Positions 24,713 through 34,182 are shown, numbered from the stretch's first letter. The stretch is DNA of 38,543 bases from Candidatus Helarchaeota archaeon (GCA_029838215.1 JALGVI010000027.1:1-38543); one strand, 5' to 3'. A program made the numbers and translations. The notes: generated from the sequence alone by a model not told the origin.

Positions 24713-25639
24713 TTAAATGATTCCATCCCTGGCACCTTGAAAAAGATATACTTGTGCAAGTCCACCCCACGTTCCGAACGTATCCAGAAAAAAAGTTTCG
24801 ACTTCTTCATGCTTCAATTTCTTTCCATTAAAGTAAACTCTAGAAACGATCCTCAATATCCATCGATCTACGGGCACGGCTTCCTTGAATCCTAATCCGT
24901 AGAGTAAAAACATGTTAGCGACTTTATTTCCAATGCCCTTAATTTTCAATAACTCCTGCTTGGCGTCCACTCTTGATCTTGCTTTTAAATCTTGGAAAAA
25001 ACGTGGATTGTTCTTGACCATGCAGGCACAAAGTTGAAGATATTCCGCTCTGTAACCCGCCTTGCATTCACGAATGGAGTCCAAATCTTGACTACACAAG
25101 CATTCAGGAGTTAAAAAAGAATGCAAGTCAAAGCCAGCCAATTTAGTACAAAAGTTTTTTTTGATTGCCCGCACCACGCGAGTCCACTGCTCGATGCTAC
25201 AATTTTGAGTTAGAACAGAACACGTCAGGCTTTCGAAAAGATCAATCGGTTTCGTCAGGCTCATTCCTCGATATTGCACCATGCACTTTTTTATTTTTGA
25301 ATCCGAGAATTCACCATAAAAATCGTCCAGTTTTTCATCGAAACCCAAAATGGATGTCAATTTCTGCTTGACTTGTAGTCTTATCCTTGACTCCTCGTGG
25401 TTTTCCTGTAGTAGATAAATTTTAATTTGGAAGATTTTTGGAGATTTTTGTGAAATGGATACGGGATAATTTTCAGATTCGAGCGGAATTAAGAATAAAT
25501 AACCTTGCTTCATCTTTGTTGGTGCTGGAAATGAAGAATGACCTGAATTAATTGTAAGATCAAGACTATATGGAGTGTCGAGGATTAGTTCATCTTCAAT
25601 TTTTTCATGAGATATTTTTGACGACCTCGAGGATTTCAT
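24713..25639 (-). CDS. HhH-GPD DNA glycosylase (OGG1/AlkA-like)
   Basis: A base-excision repair glycosylase of about 308 residues. An N-terminal beta-rich domain (PYSLDLTINSGHSSFP, GYLFLIPLESE) like that of OGG1/AlkA precedes the helical core. VLTQNCSIEQWTRVVRAI begins the core, the helix-hairpin-helix is LLKIKGIGNKVANMFLLYGL with its conserved Lys, and the catalytic Asp is in EAVPVDRWILRIV. A Lys nucleophile position (KGIGNK) suggests a bifunctional enzyme with lyase activity, likely acting on oxidised or alkylated purines. No standard iron-sulfur cysteines are seen at the C-terminus. The start is unclear: ATG 25639 overlaps AfpA by 35 bases, and other in-frame ATGs lie further upstream. Confidence 0.82.
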   Translation of the reverse strand: MKSSRSSKISHEKIEDELILDTPYSLDLTINSGHSSFPAPTKMKQGYLFLIPLESENYPVSISQKSPKIFQIKIYLLQENHEESRIRLQVKQKLTSILGFDEKLDDFYGEFSDSKIKKCMVQYRGMSLTKPIDLFESLTCSVLTQNCSIEQWTRVVRAIKKNFCTKLAGFDLHSFLTPECLCSQDLDSIRECKAGYRAEYLQLCACMVKNNPRFFQDLKARSRVDAKQELLKIKGIGNKVANMFLLYGLGFKEAVPVDRWILRIVSRVYFNGKKLKHEEVETFFLDTFGTWGGLAQVYLFQGARDGII

Positions 25640-26156
25640 TTGGATGGGAAAGAACCGTGATTCCATCCATTTTTCGGAGCTTTTCCACTTGTTCCAAATC
25701 AATCTTTCTTGAATGCAAGGTAAGTTTCTTTCCGTTTGGCAGCTCTGTCACGATATCTCCAACGCGTTGGTCCACGGGATAAATGTAAACAGGAATGCCA
25801 CCTTTAATGGTTTGAGCTATCGCATTGGTGATGAGCGTGTCAGCAATGCCCACGGCAACCTTTGCGGCTGAATTGCCAGTAAGGGGAGAGACAAACAAGA
25901 ATTCATATTTACCAGTTTGAAGGGGTCCCACGATGAATGGTATGTTCGGTCCTTTTGCAATTCTAATGTCTTCAAATGTTTCTTTTATCGAATTTAGTAG
26001 TTTGTACCATTTTAGCACGAACACGCCTTCTTTTGAGATTATCACCGTGATCTTGAAATCATATTTCTCTCTAATTTGTTTCATTACTTCCAGTGTTTCC
26101 AGCAGGAAGTCGCCAGCACCAGTAATTCCCCAACAAATCATTTTTTTCCTTGTCAT
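25605..26156 (-). CDS. afpA: Archaeoflavoprotein AfpA
   Basis: A 183-residue flavoprotein of the HFCD fold. The start WGITGAGDFLLETLEVMK, the block GKYEFLFVSPLTGNSAAKVA followed by GIADTLITNAIAQ, and PVYIYPVDQRVGD match archaeoflavoprotein AfpA (TIGR02699). In Archaeoglobus the AfpA protein binds FMN and takes electrons from ferredoxin, passing them to an iron-sulfur flavoprotein. It would therefore be a cytosolic electron carrier here. ATG 26156 has AGGAG eight bases upstream; 11 residues more are open upstream. Its end overlaps the glycosylase start, and the B12-binding mutase subunit gene lies 93 bases upstream on the same strand. Confidence 0.88.
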   Translation of the reverse strand: MTRKKMICWGITGAGDFLLETLEVMKQIREKYDFKITVIISKEGVFVLKWYKLLNSIKETFEDIRIAKGPNIPFIVGPLQTGKYEFLFVSPLTGNSAAKVAVGIADTLITNAIAQTIKGGIPVYIYPVDQRVGDIVTELPNGKKLTLHSRKIDLEQVEKLRKMDGITVLSHPNEILEVVKNIS

Positions 26157-26249
26157 CTTAGAGCTCTCCTTTAAAATTAGATACACCATTACTGCTTGGT
26201 TAAAGCAATTTATAATAAGCTTGTGGAGAAATAACGTGCATAAAAAAAA

Positions 26250-26660
26250 TTAATCGGATTTGTTGTTGAAATAATTGAAAATGTGGTCAACGATCATTTT
26301 TGTTGGTGTTCCCGGACCAAAGACTTCGTTGATACCAATACGTTTCAATTCTTCAATTTCTTCCTTGATGATAATGGTTCCACCTGCAAGGTATAATTTT
26401 TGCTCGGGACCGATTCCTTCCTTGCGTCCTAAGTCGATTATTTTTGGTATGAGAGTCATGTGAGCACCACTCAGAATGGACACGCCGATTGCGTCGACAT
26501 CTTCTTGGAGTGCCGCTTCGATTATTTGTTCAGGTGTTTGGTGTAAGCCGGTATAAATAACTTCCATTCCTGCATCTCGGAGAGCCATGCTCACTACTTT
26601 TGCACCGCGATCGTGTCCATCAAGACCGGGTTTTGACATTAAAAATCTAATTTTAGCCAT
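26250..26660 (-). CDS. mcmA2: Methylmalonyl-CoA mutase, B12-binding (small) subunit
   Basis: A 136-residue cobalamin-binding domain. The motif [13 protein letters not shown] carries the DxHxxG signature whose His replaces the lower axial ligand of adenosylcobalamin, and the later [16 protein letters not shown] and [16 protein letters not shown], ending GPGTPTKMI, are standard. Together with the large subunit encoded divergently next to it, it interconverts R-methylmalonyl-CoA and succinyl-CoA. The two-gene form is normal in archaea. ATG 26660 follows AAGGA with good spacing; the open frame has 17 more residues upstream that are not conserved. No chaperone (MeaB) or epimerase gene is present in the window. 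Confidence 0.94.
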   Translation of the reverse strand: MAKIRFLMSKPGLDGHDRGAKVVSMALRDAGMEVIYTGLHQTPEQIIEAALQEDVDAIGVSILSGAHMTLIPKIIDLGRKEGIGPEQKLYLAGGTIIIKEEIEELKRIGINEVFGPGTPTKMIVDHIFNYFNNKSD

Positions 26661-26870
26661 GATGATTCCTTTTCCATTTGTCAATTGAAATTTTTTGTTT
26701 TCGGGACTCAAACATCAAGTTCTTATCTCTCTTATCAGGAGTTGATGAAATCCTAGTGGAACATGATAAGTTTTATTTAATTCTATTATAAGTATTACTA
26801 AAAGTTAAAAGAAATTTTATATTAAATTTTTTACCGAAATTTCACGTTCACGCATTAGGACTTGATTATC

Positions 26871-28565
26871 GTGGATGACTACGTCGAAAAATGGGAAAAA
26901 GAGGTTTTGGAGCCGATTCTGAAGGCGCGACCTGAAAGGCGCGACAAATTCACGAATTTATCCGATACGGAAATCGAACGAATTTATTTACCCGACCCTA
27001 ATTTTGATTTTAAAGAAAAATTGGGTTTGCCGGGGATATTTCCTTTTACGAGGGGCGTTTATCCAACCATGTATCGTGGGCGGCTTTGGACCTTCCGTGA
27101 ATTCTCTGGGTTCGGCACGTCAATAGATACGAATAAAAGATATCACTATTTACTGAAACACGGGCAAACAGGACTTTCAGTAGCTTTCGATTTCCCGACA
27201 CTGTATGGATATGACTCAGATCATTCCATGTCTGAAGGGGAAGTCGGAAAATGTGGCGTGGCAGTTTCTTCACTCGAAGACATGGAAACGCTGTTCAACG
27301 GCATTCCTTTGGACGAAGTTTCCGTGAGCATGACGATCAATGGGCCCGCAGCCATAATCTGGGCATTCTTTATCGCTTGTGCAGAAAATCAAGCAGAATC
27401 CAAGGGTATTTCTAGGGAAGATATCCGCCAGCGGTTACGAGGGACGATTCAGAATGACATCTTAAAGGAGTACATAGCTCAAAAATCATGGATCTTTCCA
27501 CCCGAGCCATCCATGCGGTTAATCTTGGATACGTTTGAATTCGGTTCCAAGGAAATTCCAAAGTGGAACACGATCTCCATTTCAGGATATCACATTAGAG
27601 AAGCAGGTTCAACTGCAGTTCAAGAATTAGCGTTCACGCTTGCAGACGGTCTTGCCTATGTTGATGCGGGATTAGAGCGAGGATTGGTGCTTGATTCTTT
27701 TGCCCCCCGCTTGAGTTTCTTCTTCAATGCACACAATAACTTCTTTGAAGAAATTGCAAAATATCGAGCGGCACGAAGAATTTGGGCTCGCGAGATGAAA
27801 AAGCGTGGAGCGGAAAATCCACGCTCAATGATGCTAAGGTTTCACACTCAAACTGCAGGTGTTTCATTATTGGCACAACAACCCATGAATAATATCGTTC
27901 GTGTTGCCCTCCAGGCTTTAGCTGCCGTGCTAGGAGGAACGAATTCACTCCATACGAACTCATTTGATGAAACTCTTGCGTTACCAACAGAACAAGCAGT
28001 TACAATTGCCTTGCGCACGCAACAAATCATTGCACACGAATCGGGCGTGACGGATACCGTAGATCCGCTCGGTGGTTCGTACTTCGTTGAACAACTCACG
28101 GATGTCATGGAAAAGAAATGTGAAGAGTACTTTAACAGGATTAGGGGCATTGGGAAAAGCAAAAAGTTCCACATCGCGGTGATAGAGTGCATTCGTAGGG
28201 GATTTTTCCAACGCGAAATCGCCCGTGCAGCGTACAGGTACCAGAAGGAAATTGACGAAAAATACCGCATTGTTGTTGGTCTAAATGAATATGAAGACGA
28301 AAACGATGAAATAAACATTCCATTACTTAAAATTGATCCTGCAACGGAAAGAATACAACGCGAGCGATTGGAAACACTTCGCAAGAAGAGAAATAACGAA
28401 GCCGTGAAGGAGTCTTTAGCCAAGTTGGAAGAGGCTGCGAAAACAAGTGAAAATCTCATGCCATACCTAATAGATTGTGCTCATGCTTACGTGACACTGG
28501 GTGAGATACGGGATGTTCTAGTAAAAGTTTTTGGAATCTATAAGGAACCAACGGACTTGTTCTGA
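26871..28565 (+). CDS. mcmA1: Methylmalonyl-CoA mutase, large (catalytic) subunit
   Basis: A TIM-barrel mutase subunit of about 564 residues, the archaeal length. Substrate-site signatures are clear: [18 protein letters not shown] (Tyr and Arg of the CoA/carboxylate pocket), [78 protein letters not shown] (His), and [18 protein letters not shown]. It acts with the B12-binding subunit in rearrangement of methylmalonyl-CoA. The two genes diverge across about 210 bases. The start is taken at GTG 26871, which has AGGA ten bases before it; the TTG at 26862 overlaps that site too closely. Confidence 0.95.
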   Translation: MDDYVEKWEKEVLEPILKARPERRDKFTNLSDTEIERIYLPDPNFDFKEKLGLPGIFPFTRGVYPTMYRGRLWTFREFSGFGTSIDTNKRYHYLLKHGQTGLSVAFDFPTLYGYDSDHSMSEGEVGKCGVAVSSLEDMETLFNGIPLDEVSVSMTINGPAAIIWAFFIACAENQAESKGISREDIRQRLRGTIQNDILKEYIAQKSWIFPPEPSMRLILDTFEFGSKEIPKWNTISISGYHIREAGSTAVQELAFTLADGLAYVDAGLERGLVLDSFAPRLSFFFNAHNNFFEEIAKYRAARRIWAREMKKRGAENPRSMMLRFHTQTAGVSLLAQQPMNNIVRVALQALAAVLGGTNSLHTNSFDETLALPTEQAVTIALRTQQIIAHESGVTDTVDPLGGSYFVEQLTDVMEKKCEEYFNRIRGIGKSKKFHIAVIECIRRGFFQREIARAAYRYQKEIDEKYRIVVGLNEYEDENDEINIPLLKIDPATERIQRERLETLRKKRNNEAVKESLAKLEEAAKTSENLMPYLIDCAHAYVTLGEIRDVLVKVFGIYKEPTDLF

Positions 28566-28692
28566 TCGAGTTCCGGAGTTAATAACTTTTCTTTTTCTTT
28601 AATTTCGTTGATAATAGCAATTATTTGAAAAGTGAATAAAAAAAAGAAGTAAATATAAGTTATTTACCATAATTGAGAGAATATCAAGATTA

Positions 28693-29022
28693 TTAGTTTT
28701 CGTTCCAAGCAACGGCACAGGCAATTAGGATCAATATTCCAATAAAGGTCAGAAAACCTCCTGGAGCGATCGCAAACGGAGAAAAACTAACATATCCAGT
28801 CAGAAAGAACGAAATTACATCCGACAGAGCTAATGATAATCCACCTATCAATGTTGGCAAGCCAAATAGGATAATAATGACAAAACACCAGATATGACGA
28901 TTGCTTTTCTCATGTTCATGTTTAATTTTTTTTAGTTTTTGTTTGTACATTTCTCTGTTTTTTTTCATCTGTTTCTTGAGTGTTTCTATTTCGTCTTTCA
29001 ATTCAGATATTTCATCCATCAT
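28693..29022 (-). CDS. Small coiled-coil membrane protein, unknown
   Basis: A 109-residue protein that I do not recognise. Residues 1-42 are a charged helix with heptad spacing (DEISELKDEIETLKKQMKK), expected to form a coiled coil in the cytosol. Two hydrophobic helices follow (residues about 45-68 and 82-106, with a glycine- and proline-rich loop), so it is a membrane anchor with an oligomerising tail. The ribosome site GGTGAG lies five bases before the ATG. It is transcribed alone, convergent with the mutase gene. Confidence 0.65.
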   Translation of the reverse strand: MMDEISELKDEIETLKKQMKKNREMYKQKLKKIKHEHEKSNRHIWCFVIIILFGLPTLIGGLSLALSDVISFFLTGYVSFSPFAIAPGGFLTFIGILILIACAVAWNEN

Positions 29023-29507
29023 TCCAACTCACCTTTCAACTAAATGATTTATTTTTTAAATTGTCGATTCGAATATAATTGTTTTACATATAAAAGTCTT
29101 GTTTATGTGGCAAACATGGTTTTATATGGCAGTTACTTTAAATTCAGGATCATGAACGTTAAAATGAGAAAATGGCAAAAATTTATTTTCTTTAACAAAG
29201 TAACCCTGTTATTGAAGAGAGAATAACGGATTTAGTTAAAAAATTCCAGATCTTTGTGGTTTTAATTGAGAATTGGTTCTTCCACTAAAAGTCTCGTTCA
29301 GATAAAGCCTTCAACACGGAAAAAAGGATTTTATATTGGTTCTGTTTATTGAAAAACGATGATGTAAAATGAAAACAAACCGATAATAGCAAGGAAATCA
29401 GATTAAGATTATGAAATTTGCAAAGCATGGTTTTAAGTTTTTCAAGATTTAAAATAACATTTAAATTTCCCGTTTTTACTTGATATAGTAGGAAACGTGA
29501 GCATCCC
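29023..29507. other. 485-bp intergenic region
   Basis: Strongly A+T-rich with no convincing gene. A 60-codon plus-strand frame at 29044-29226 lacks a ribosome site and coding-like composition. The right end holds the presumed promoter of the HTH regulator. No tRNA fold or structured repeat was recognised. Confidence 0.65.
29460..29466 (+). promoter_or_regulatory. TATA-like box upstream of HTH regulator
   Basis: TTTAAAT sits 48 bases before ATG 29508, so initiation about 25 bases downstream would leave a leader of about 20 bases. Confidence 0.4.
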
Positions 29508-30449
29508 ATGGTAGACTTGATTACTAAAGTTTTAAGTCTTCTAAATCAACATGATTTTCAAACTTTGCCGATATATCACAAATCTAGCTGTTTTGATATA
29601 ACGGCCCGGGGAAAAGACAAGTTACTTTTCATTAAATGCTTGCATAACATAGACAACTTCCAAAAGAGGCATAAAGAAGAGTTAAAACTAATTGCAGAAG
29701 CATGTCAGGGTGTTCCACTCATAATAGGGGAAATAAACAAGCAGACGAAATTACAGGATCAAGTCGTGTATGAGACAGGGAACATTCCAATAATCACTTT
29801 TAGCACGTTCATGCGAATCATCGTTGAGAATCTTTTTCCACATATTTACTCCAAACGTGGCGGGCGATTCGTTCAAATTGATAGAATGAAGTTAAGCGAG
29901 CAATTACAGACTCGTAAGATGACCAAGACCGAGCTTGCAAAAAAAATAGACATTTCACGCAGGACGATAAGCTATTACCTCAAGGGCGAAATGGACGCCT
30001 CAATAGAAACCTATCGGTTGCTTGAGAAGGAATTAGAAAGCGAGTTAAAGCGCCCCATCAACATATTTGATTGGAGCTTTGAAGTTAGCTCGAGAGATTT
30101 CAAACCAAAGGATGAATTGGAAATTAACGTGGATGAGCAGTTCAAACAAATAGGGCTACAAGTTCTATGGACAAAAAAAGCACCTTTCGATGGTGTTTCC
30201 GAAGGCGAAATTCAAAAAGAAGTCATTATCACGGGCGTTGGAAGCAAAAATGAAAAGACCAAAGTCATCCATCAGAAAATTAGCGTGATCCAGTCGATTA
30301 GTTCCATCATTAATTCTCTTCGCATGTTTGTCGTGGAAGACCGACCAATCCGAAAGATGATATATGGAGTTCCCGTTCTTACAATGAGCCAGCTTGAAGA
30401 TGTTGAAGATATTGAAAACCTAAAAGAAAAAATTAAGAAAAAGAAATGA
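29508..30449 (+). CDS. Archaeal Xre-like HTH transcriptional regulator
   Basis: A 313-residue protein of the type annotated as putative archaeal HTH-type transcriptional regulator (HAMAP MF_00584 style). Residues 1-110 form an alpha/beta domain resembling a nuclease-like fold (TARGKDKLLFIKCLHNIDNF). The cro/Xre helix-turn-helix is LSEQLQTRKMTKTELAKKI followed by DISRRTISYYLKGE at residues about 128-162. The C-terminal region (INIFDWSFEVSSRDFK; QIGLQVLWTKKAPFDGVS) is conserved in the family. It has been proposed as a general archaeal regulator; its target is unknown. It precedes the Fe-S protein gene by 37 bases on the same strand. Confidence 0.85.
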   Translation: MVDLITKVLSLLNQHDFQTLPIYHKSSCFDITARGKDKLLFIKCLHNIDNFQKRHKEELKLIAEACQGVPLIIGEINKQTKLQDQVVYETGNIPIITFSTFMRIIVENLFPHIYSKRGGRFVQIDRMKLSEQLQTRKMTKTELAKKIDISRRTISYYLKGEMDASIETYRLLEKELESELKRPINIFDWSFEVSSRDFKPKDELEINVDEQFKQIGLQVLWTKKAPFDGVSEGEIQKEVIITGVGSKNEKTKVIHQKISVIQSISSIINSLRMFVVEDRPIRKMIYGVPVLTMSQLEDVEDIENLKEKIKKKK

Positions 30450-30485
30450 ATTTTTTTTCAAAAAGAAAATTAATGGTGAAGAGTT

Positions 30486-31580
30486 TTGACAAGCAATATT
30501 GTAAATAAAGATGTTCTCGTCAAGATCGCAAGAAAAATAAAAAACGTAGGTCAAGGAATTCCCACGACCAAAGAAGGCGAGCCAACGGATACTTACGTAA
30601 AGTACCTTAGTTTAATGTATGATCCAGTCGAAGCAGATTTCGTGCAACATCTTGACGTATTCCCCAAAGCCAAATCAGTTTCAAAACTTGCAAAGCAGTT
30701 AGGAAAGGAAAAAGCCGAAATAAAGGCAATTTTGGAACCATTAGTAGAAAAAGGTTTCATAATGAAACTTGGCAATGCGTATGCCATTCCAATGCCTCTA
30801 TTTATCTACGACATGCCGTTTATCAAAAGGGAACACTACGAAGGACCAAATGCGAAAGATTTTGCAGAATTGAGCCGAATTTTTTTCGAAAAAGAGGAGT
30901 ATTATAAGAGTTGGCAAACAAACAAGAAAGGAGTTCCCCGATCTCGCATATTAACGGTGAGTGAGAAAATCGAACCTGAAAAAGACATCATTCCTCTTGA
31001 AGAAGTATACAGCATCATTGATCGATATGATAAATTTGCTATTGTACCTTGTCCTTGTCGAAAAAGAGCTGAGGTGGAGGGCATTAGAAAGTGCACTGAC
31101 AAGTATCCGATTTTAAACTGCGTGATCTTGGGCAATGTTGCGGAAGCCTCACTATCGTTGAATGATCCGATCATAAGGAGCGCGACAAAGCAGGAGGTCA
31201 TTCAAATCGTAAAGGAGGCATCCGATCTCGGTTTGGTGCACACAACAGATAATTATGCTCCGAATAGTGCCATTTTATGTTCGTGTTGTGAGTGTTGTTG
31301 TGGTCTATTGGCGGGATTGACCCGACCGGGATTAGACAATCCTCGCACGATTGCAAAAGCAAATTACGTGGCAAATATTGATGAACAGTCCTGCACAGCT
31401 TGTGGCACTTGTTTAGAAAGATGCAAGTTCAATGCCATTGAAGTTGACGATTTTGCTCATGTTGACAAGGAACGATGCATGGGATGTGGATTGTGCGCGG
31501 TGACGTGTCCCAGCGAGGCAATTACAATGAAACGACTTGAGAGAGAAGTCTTGCCAGGAGTCAGCAAGTTGAAGCAATGA
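30486..31580 (+). CDS. Winged-helix plus multi-cysteine 4Fe-4S protein
   Basis: A 364-residue cytosolic protein. Residues about 45-105 contain a winged-helix-like region (SVSKLAKQLGKEKAEIKAIL, EKGFIMKLGNAYAIPM). The middle carries PCPCRKR near residue 189, further cysteines (IRKCTDKYPILNC) and the dense run CSCCECCCG at about residue 265-273. The C-terminus is a two-cluster ferredoxin: CTACGTCLERC and CMGCGLCAVTCP. Related proteins with a CxCR and CSCCxCC block plus ferredoxin domain are found in anaerobes, but their function is not settled; electron transfer or a redox sensor role is possible. The start is TTG with GGTGAAG upstream. Confidence 0.83.
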   Translation: MTSNIVNKDVLVKIARKIKNVGQGIPTTKEGEPTDTYVKYLSLMYDPVEADFVQHLDVFPKAKSVSKLAKQLGKEKAEIKAILEPLVEKGFIMKLGNAYAIPMPLFIYDMPFIKREHYEGPNAKDFAELSRIFFEKEEYYKSWQTNKKGVPRSRILTVSEKIEPEKDIIPLEEVYSIIDRYDKFAIVPCPCRKRAEVEGIRKCTDKYPILNCVILGNVAEASLSLNDPIIRSATKQEVIQIVKEASDLGLVHTTDNYAPNSAILCSCCECCCGLLAGLTRPGLDNPRTIAKANYVANIDEQSCTACGTCLERCKFNAIEVDDFAHVDKERCMGCGLCAVTCPSEAITMKRLEREVLPGVSKLKQ

Positions 31581-31644
31581 TTCTTTACTTTTTTTCAAAA
31601 TTGGGCGATGATGATCAAGAAAAAAGAGATATTTTCCATTCAAA

Positions 31645-33555
31645 TTATTTAGCCAAATATCCAGAAATGGTCGAGTGGAAATCCTTAAGAAGGTCTGCCT
31701 TGACAGCATTTTTATCGATTTGTTTCAAGATTGAGATGTAAAAATCTTCATTGTTATCAGACTTTAACGTGATTAACAATCCTAGTTCATTTTCAAACCG
31801 CAGGTATCCCAATTTTCCAAGTTTTTCCAGCAAGGACTGAATGGAATTAAAATCAGCTTCAGACAGAGTTTCGTCTTGAGCGGACTGCTTTTCACCCAAT
31901 TCGGAAAGTAAATCAGTAAATGAGATGCGTGATTTTGGTGCAACAAACTGTAGGAGATCCAACACGTCTTCTTTGAGTTGATCTCTCTTCTTCCAAGAGC
32001 GTTTTTCACGGCATAATCCAACAATTGCTTGCGCGCTTCCTGTTTCTGCAAGGATTCGATCAGTCCCTTCAAGTAGATTTCCGTGAAGGTTGATTTTCTT
32101 TAGGTGAGCAAGATTTTCCAGACCTTCAATTTTTGTAATTCGGTTGTCTGAAAGATCCAATTCTTGTAATTCGGTAAGATTTTGGAGTCCTTCTATTTCT
32201 CTTACCAGATTCTTAGAAAGGTCCAAGACTTGCAGATCAAAAATTTCCGCTAAACCTCGAATTTCGGTTATTTTTTCGATTCCTTTATTACTTAAGTTCA
32301 ATTTTTTGTTTCTAACAGGAATCTTCTCGTCTTTTAGCTGCACGGATCCTGCAGGTTGCTTGCCTTTTTCATCACTAATACTGCTGGGGAAAAGTTGACT
32401 AATGACCGACCGAGCAAAGTTGGAAATATCCCCGCCGTCGACTTCGTCTTTATATTGCCGATACTCACTCTCAAAAAGATTTGAGAACTTTTTCATGAAT
32501 TCGAGCACTTCTTTCGGCGGTTTTAATGAATCGGATAGGTCGATGAACAGAGTTGGAACATTTAGATAGGAGCGAATTCGAAAGAAGGCGTGAATAATTT
32601 CATCATGCATTCCCAGCTTAAACAGAAGAAAAACGCGAACATATCTACCCCAAAAATCCTCGGGATCGAGCTGAAAGATACCATCAAGATATTTCATGGC
32701 TTCAGAATATCGGTTGGATTCAATTAGAAGATTGATGATGAGCATGTAAATCCGCAAATTTTCTTGGTCAAGCACGCGTGCTTTTTCATAACATTCAAGG
32801 GCTTCGTCCCATAATGCCAATTCCTTAAGAACGATTCCCTTGTTATAAAGAGCATTCACATATTCAGGATCTATTTGTAATGCTTCATCGTAACAGTTAA
32901 GTGCTTCCTTAAATGTTCTTAAGTCTCGCAATGCATTACCTTTATTGTACCAAGCCATTTTGTTTTTCAGGTCAAGCCGAATTGCTTGATCATATGCGTG
33001 GAGGGCTTCATTCCACCGGTTCAAATTTGCAAGGATGATGCCCTTGTTATTCCATGCGCCACCAAATTTGGGATCTATTCGTATGGCGTGATCATACGCT
33101 TCAAGGGCTTCGTCCCACCGACCAAGGTTAGCCAGTGCCACGCCTTTATTAGTCCAAGCCTTTCCGTATCTTGGGTCTAATCTCAAAATATTATCATAGA
33201 TTCTTCGTGTTTCTTCTTTTTTACCCACGTCTTCCTTTCCACTGAATTTCGGGTCGAGTTGAATGGCTTCTTCAAAGCACTTGAGAGCTTCATTCCATTT
33301 ACCTGATTTGGCCAGGGCGACGCCCTTATTATTCCACGTCCCGCTATATCTGGGATCAATGGCAATCGCACGATCATAACAAGATATCGATTCTTCTTCC
33401 ATCCCCAAGTCAGCGAGAATTAGTCCTTTTCGTTCCCAGACTTCTGCCGCATCTGGTTCCATTTCGAGAAATTCGTCAGATAATTCTAATGCTTCTCCCA
33501 TTCTTTTCAGTCTTATCAAGACGGTGATTTTTGCAATCCAGCAGAGCTCTATCAA
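31645..33555 (-). CDS. TPR and SDS22-like LRR protein, main frame (N-terminus lost to frameshift)
   Basis: A 636-codon frame beginning at a TTG inside the preceding frame. About ten TPR units cover residues 1-310 (motifs of the form AWNNKGVALANLGRWDEALEA with IDP endings). After a linker, leucine-rich repeats of the SDS22 type follow around residues 410-490 (LQVLDLSKNLVREIEGL, LQELDLSDNRITKIEGL). The C-terminal 130 residues are helical with a possible winged-helix end (IQSLLEKLGKLGYLRFENEL). The first TPR is incomplete, its front half being encoded in another frame at 33556-33700. A second TPR lacks about eight residues near KFSGKEDVGKKEETRR. Such proteins are protein-protein scaffolds; Asgard genomes are rich in them. 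Confidence 0.8.
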   Translation of the reverse strand: MIELCWIAKITVLIRLKRMGEALELSDEFLEMEPDAAEVWERKGLILADLGMEEESISCYDRAIAIDPRYSGTWNNKGVALAKSGKWNEALKCFEEAIQLDPKFSGKEDVGKKEETRRIYDNILRLDPRYGKAWTNKGVALANLGRWDEALEAYDHAIRIDPKFGGAWNNKGIILANLNRWNEALHAYDQAIRLDLKNKMAWYNKGNALRDLRTFKEALNCYDEALQIDPEYVNALYNKGIVLKELALWDEALECYEKARVLDQENLRIYMLIINLLIESNRYSEAMKYLDGIFQLDPEDFWGRYVRVFLLFKLGMHDEIIHAFFRIRSYLNVPTLFIDLSDSLKPPKEVLEFMKKFSNLFESEYRQYKDEVDGGDISNFARSVISQLFPSSISDEKGKQPAGSVQLKDEKIPVRNKKLNLSNKGIEKITEIRGLAEIFDLQVLDLSKNLVREIEGLQNLTELQELDLSDNRITKIEGLENLAHLKKINLHGNLLEGTDRILAETGSAQAIVGLCREKRSWKKRDQLKEDVLDLLQFVAPKSRISFTDLLSELGEKQSAQDETLSEADFNSIQSLLEKLGKLGYLRFENELGLLITLKSDNNEDFYISILKQIDKNAVKADLLKDFHSTISGYLAK

Positions 33556-33700
33556 AAAGATTCAAGGATTCTTCATATTTTTGAGCATTAAGGAGGGCAT
33601 TACCTTTTTGATAAGCAAAATTCGCCTCTTGTTCTAGTCTTGGAGTGACTTTTTTTACCTTTTTTTTGCCATCTTTTAAATCTTTCTTATCGGCAGGCAT
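33476..33700 (-). pseudogene. N-terminal frame of the TPR-LRR gene, separated by frameshift
   Basis: This frame starts at ATG 33700 with GGAG six bases upstream. It encodes a basic N-terminus (MPADKKDLKDGKKKVKKV) and most of a TPR unit, ANFAYQKGNALLNAQKYEES then LNLFDRAL. The next expected TPR continues in the main frame at CWIAKITVLIRLKRM. Joining the two by TPR spacing needs 26 additional bases, so a small deletion explains the shift. Codons after about 33542 in this frame are non-family sequence. Confidence 0.7.
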
Positions 33701-34050
33701 GAAATCTCCCAATTCATGATGATAGTTGGATATTTTTTGAGTGCATTGCTTAAAATACATCAAATTTATGACTGAAATGCAAGATTTTGCGACTTTTTGA
33801 TAGATAATTCTCAGTTAATATCAAATTGGTATTAAAGATAAATTTTTTCTAAAGATCTTGGCATTCTTATCGATCTTTATTTCCAGATCTAAAATTTAAT
33901 GCCGAATAACAGCTGGGAAATACGTGGTTCATGGTTTGATGATTGAGACGAAACATCATTCATTATAAGAAAAAAAAATTGACTTGCACCATTCACATCA
34001 TTTAAATACTATTATTTCCTTAAGAGCATAAATTTTAGGTGGCGAAGGCG
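33701..34050. other. 350-bp intergenic region with two promoters
   Basis: The left part holds the upstream region of the TPR-LRR gene; the right part holds a TATA box and ribosome site for the small plus-strand ORF. No other gene, RNA or mobile element was recognised. Confidence 0.6.
34001..34008 (+). promoter_or_regulatory. TATA box for 43-residue ORF
   Basis: TTTAAATA lies 50 bases before the ATG at 34051. With initiation near 34030 the leader would still hold the AGGTGG ribosome site at about 34038. Confidence 0.45.
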
Positions 34051-34182
34051 ATGAATGAGCAGGTATTGAAGTCTTACATGCACGAAGTTATATATTGCTT
34101 GATAAATAGAAATATAGAATTACGAGAAAAATTAGAAGAACAAAAAAAGATCAATGCACTCCTAAAAAGAACTTTAGATTAA
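34051..34182 (+). CDS. 43-residue helical protein, unknown
   Basis: A short ORF with a good ribosome site (AGGTGGCGAAGG) and a TATA box at fitting distance. The peptide begins MNEQVLKSYMHEVIYCLI and continues as a charged amphipathic helix rich in Glu, Lys and Leu with heptad-like spacing (ELREKLEEQKKINALLKRTL). It could be a small coiled-coil adaptor or regulatory protein. It ends at the very end of the Acr3 gene, which runs the other way. No family recognised. Confidence 0.5.
   Translation: MNEQVLKSYMHEVIYCLINRNIELREKLEEQKKINALLKRTLD

Noticed and set aside
26250..28565. Split methylmalonyl-CoA mutase as a broken gene
   Set aside because: Separate large and B12-binding subunits are the normal form in archaea.
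29044..29226. 60-codon frame in the intergenic region
   Set aside because: No ribosome site, no family signal and composition like the non-coding surroundings.
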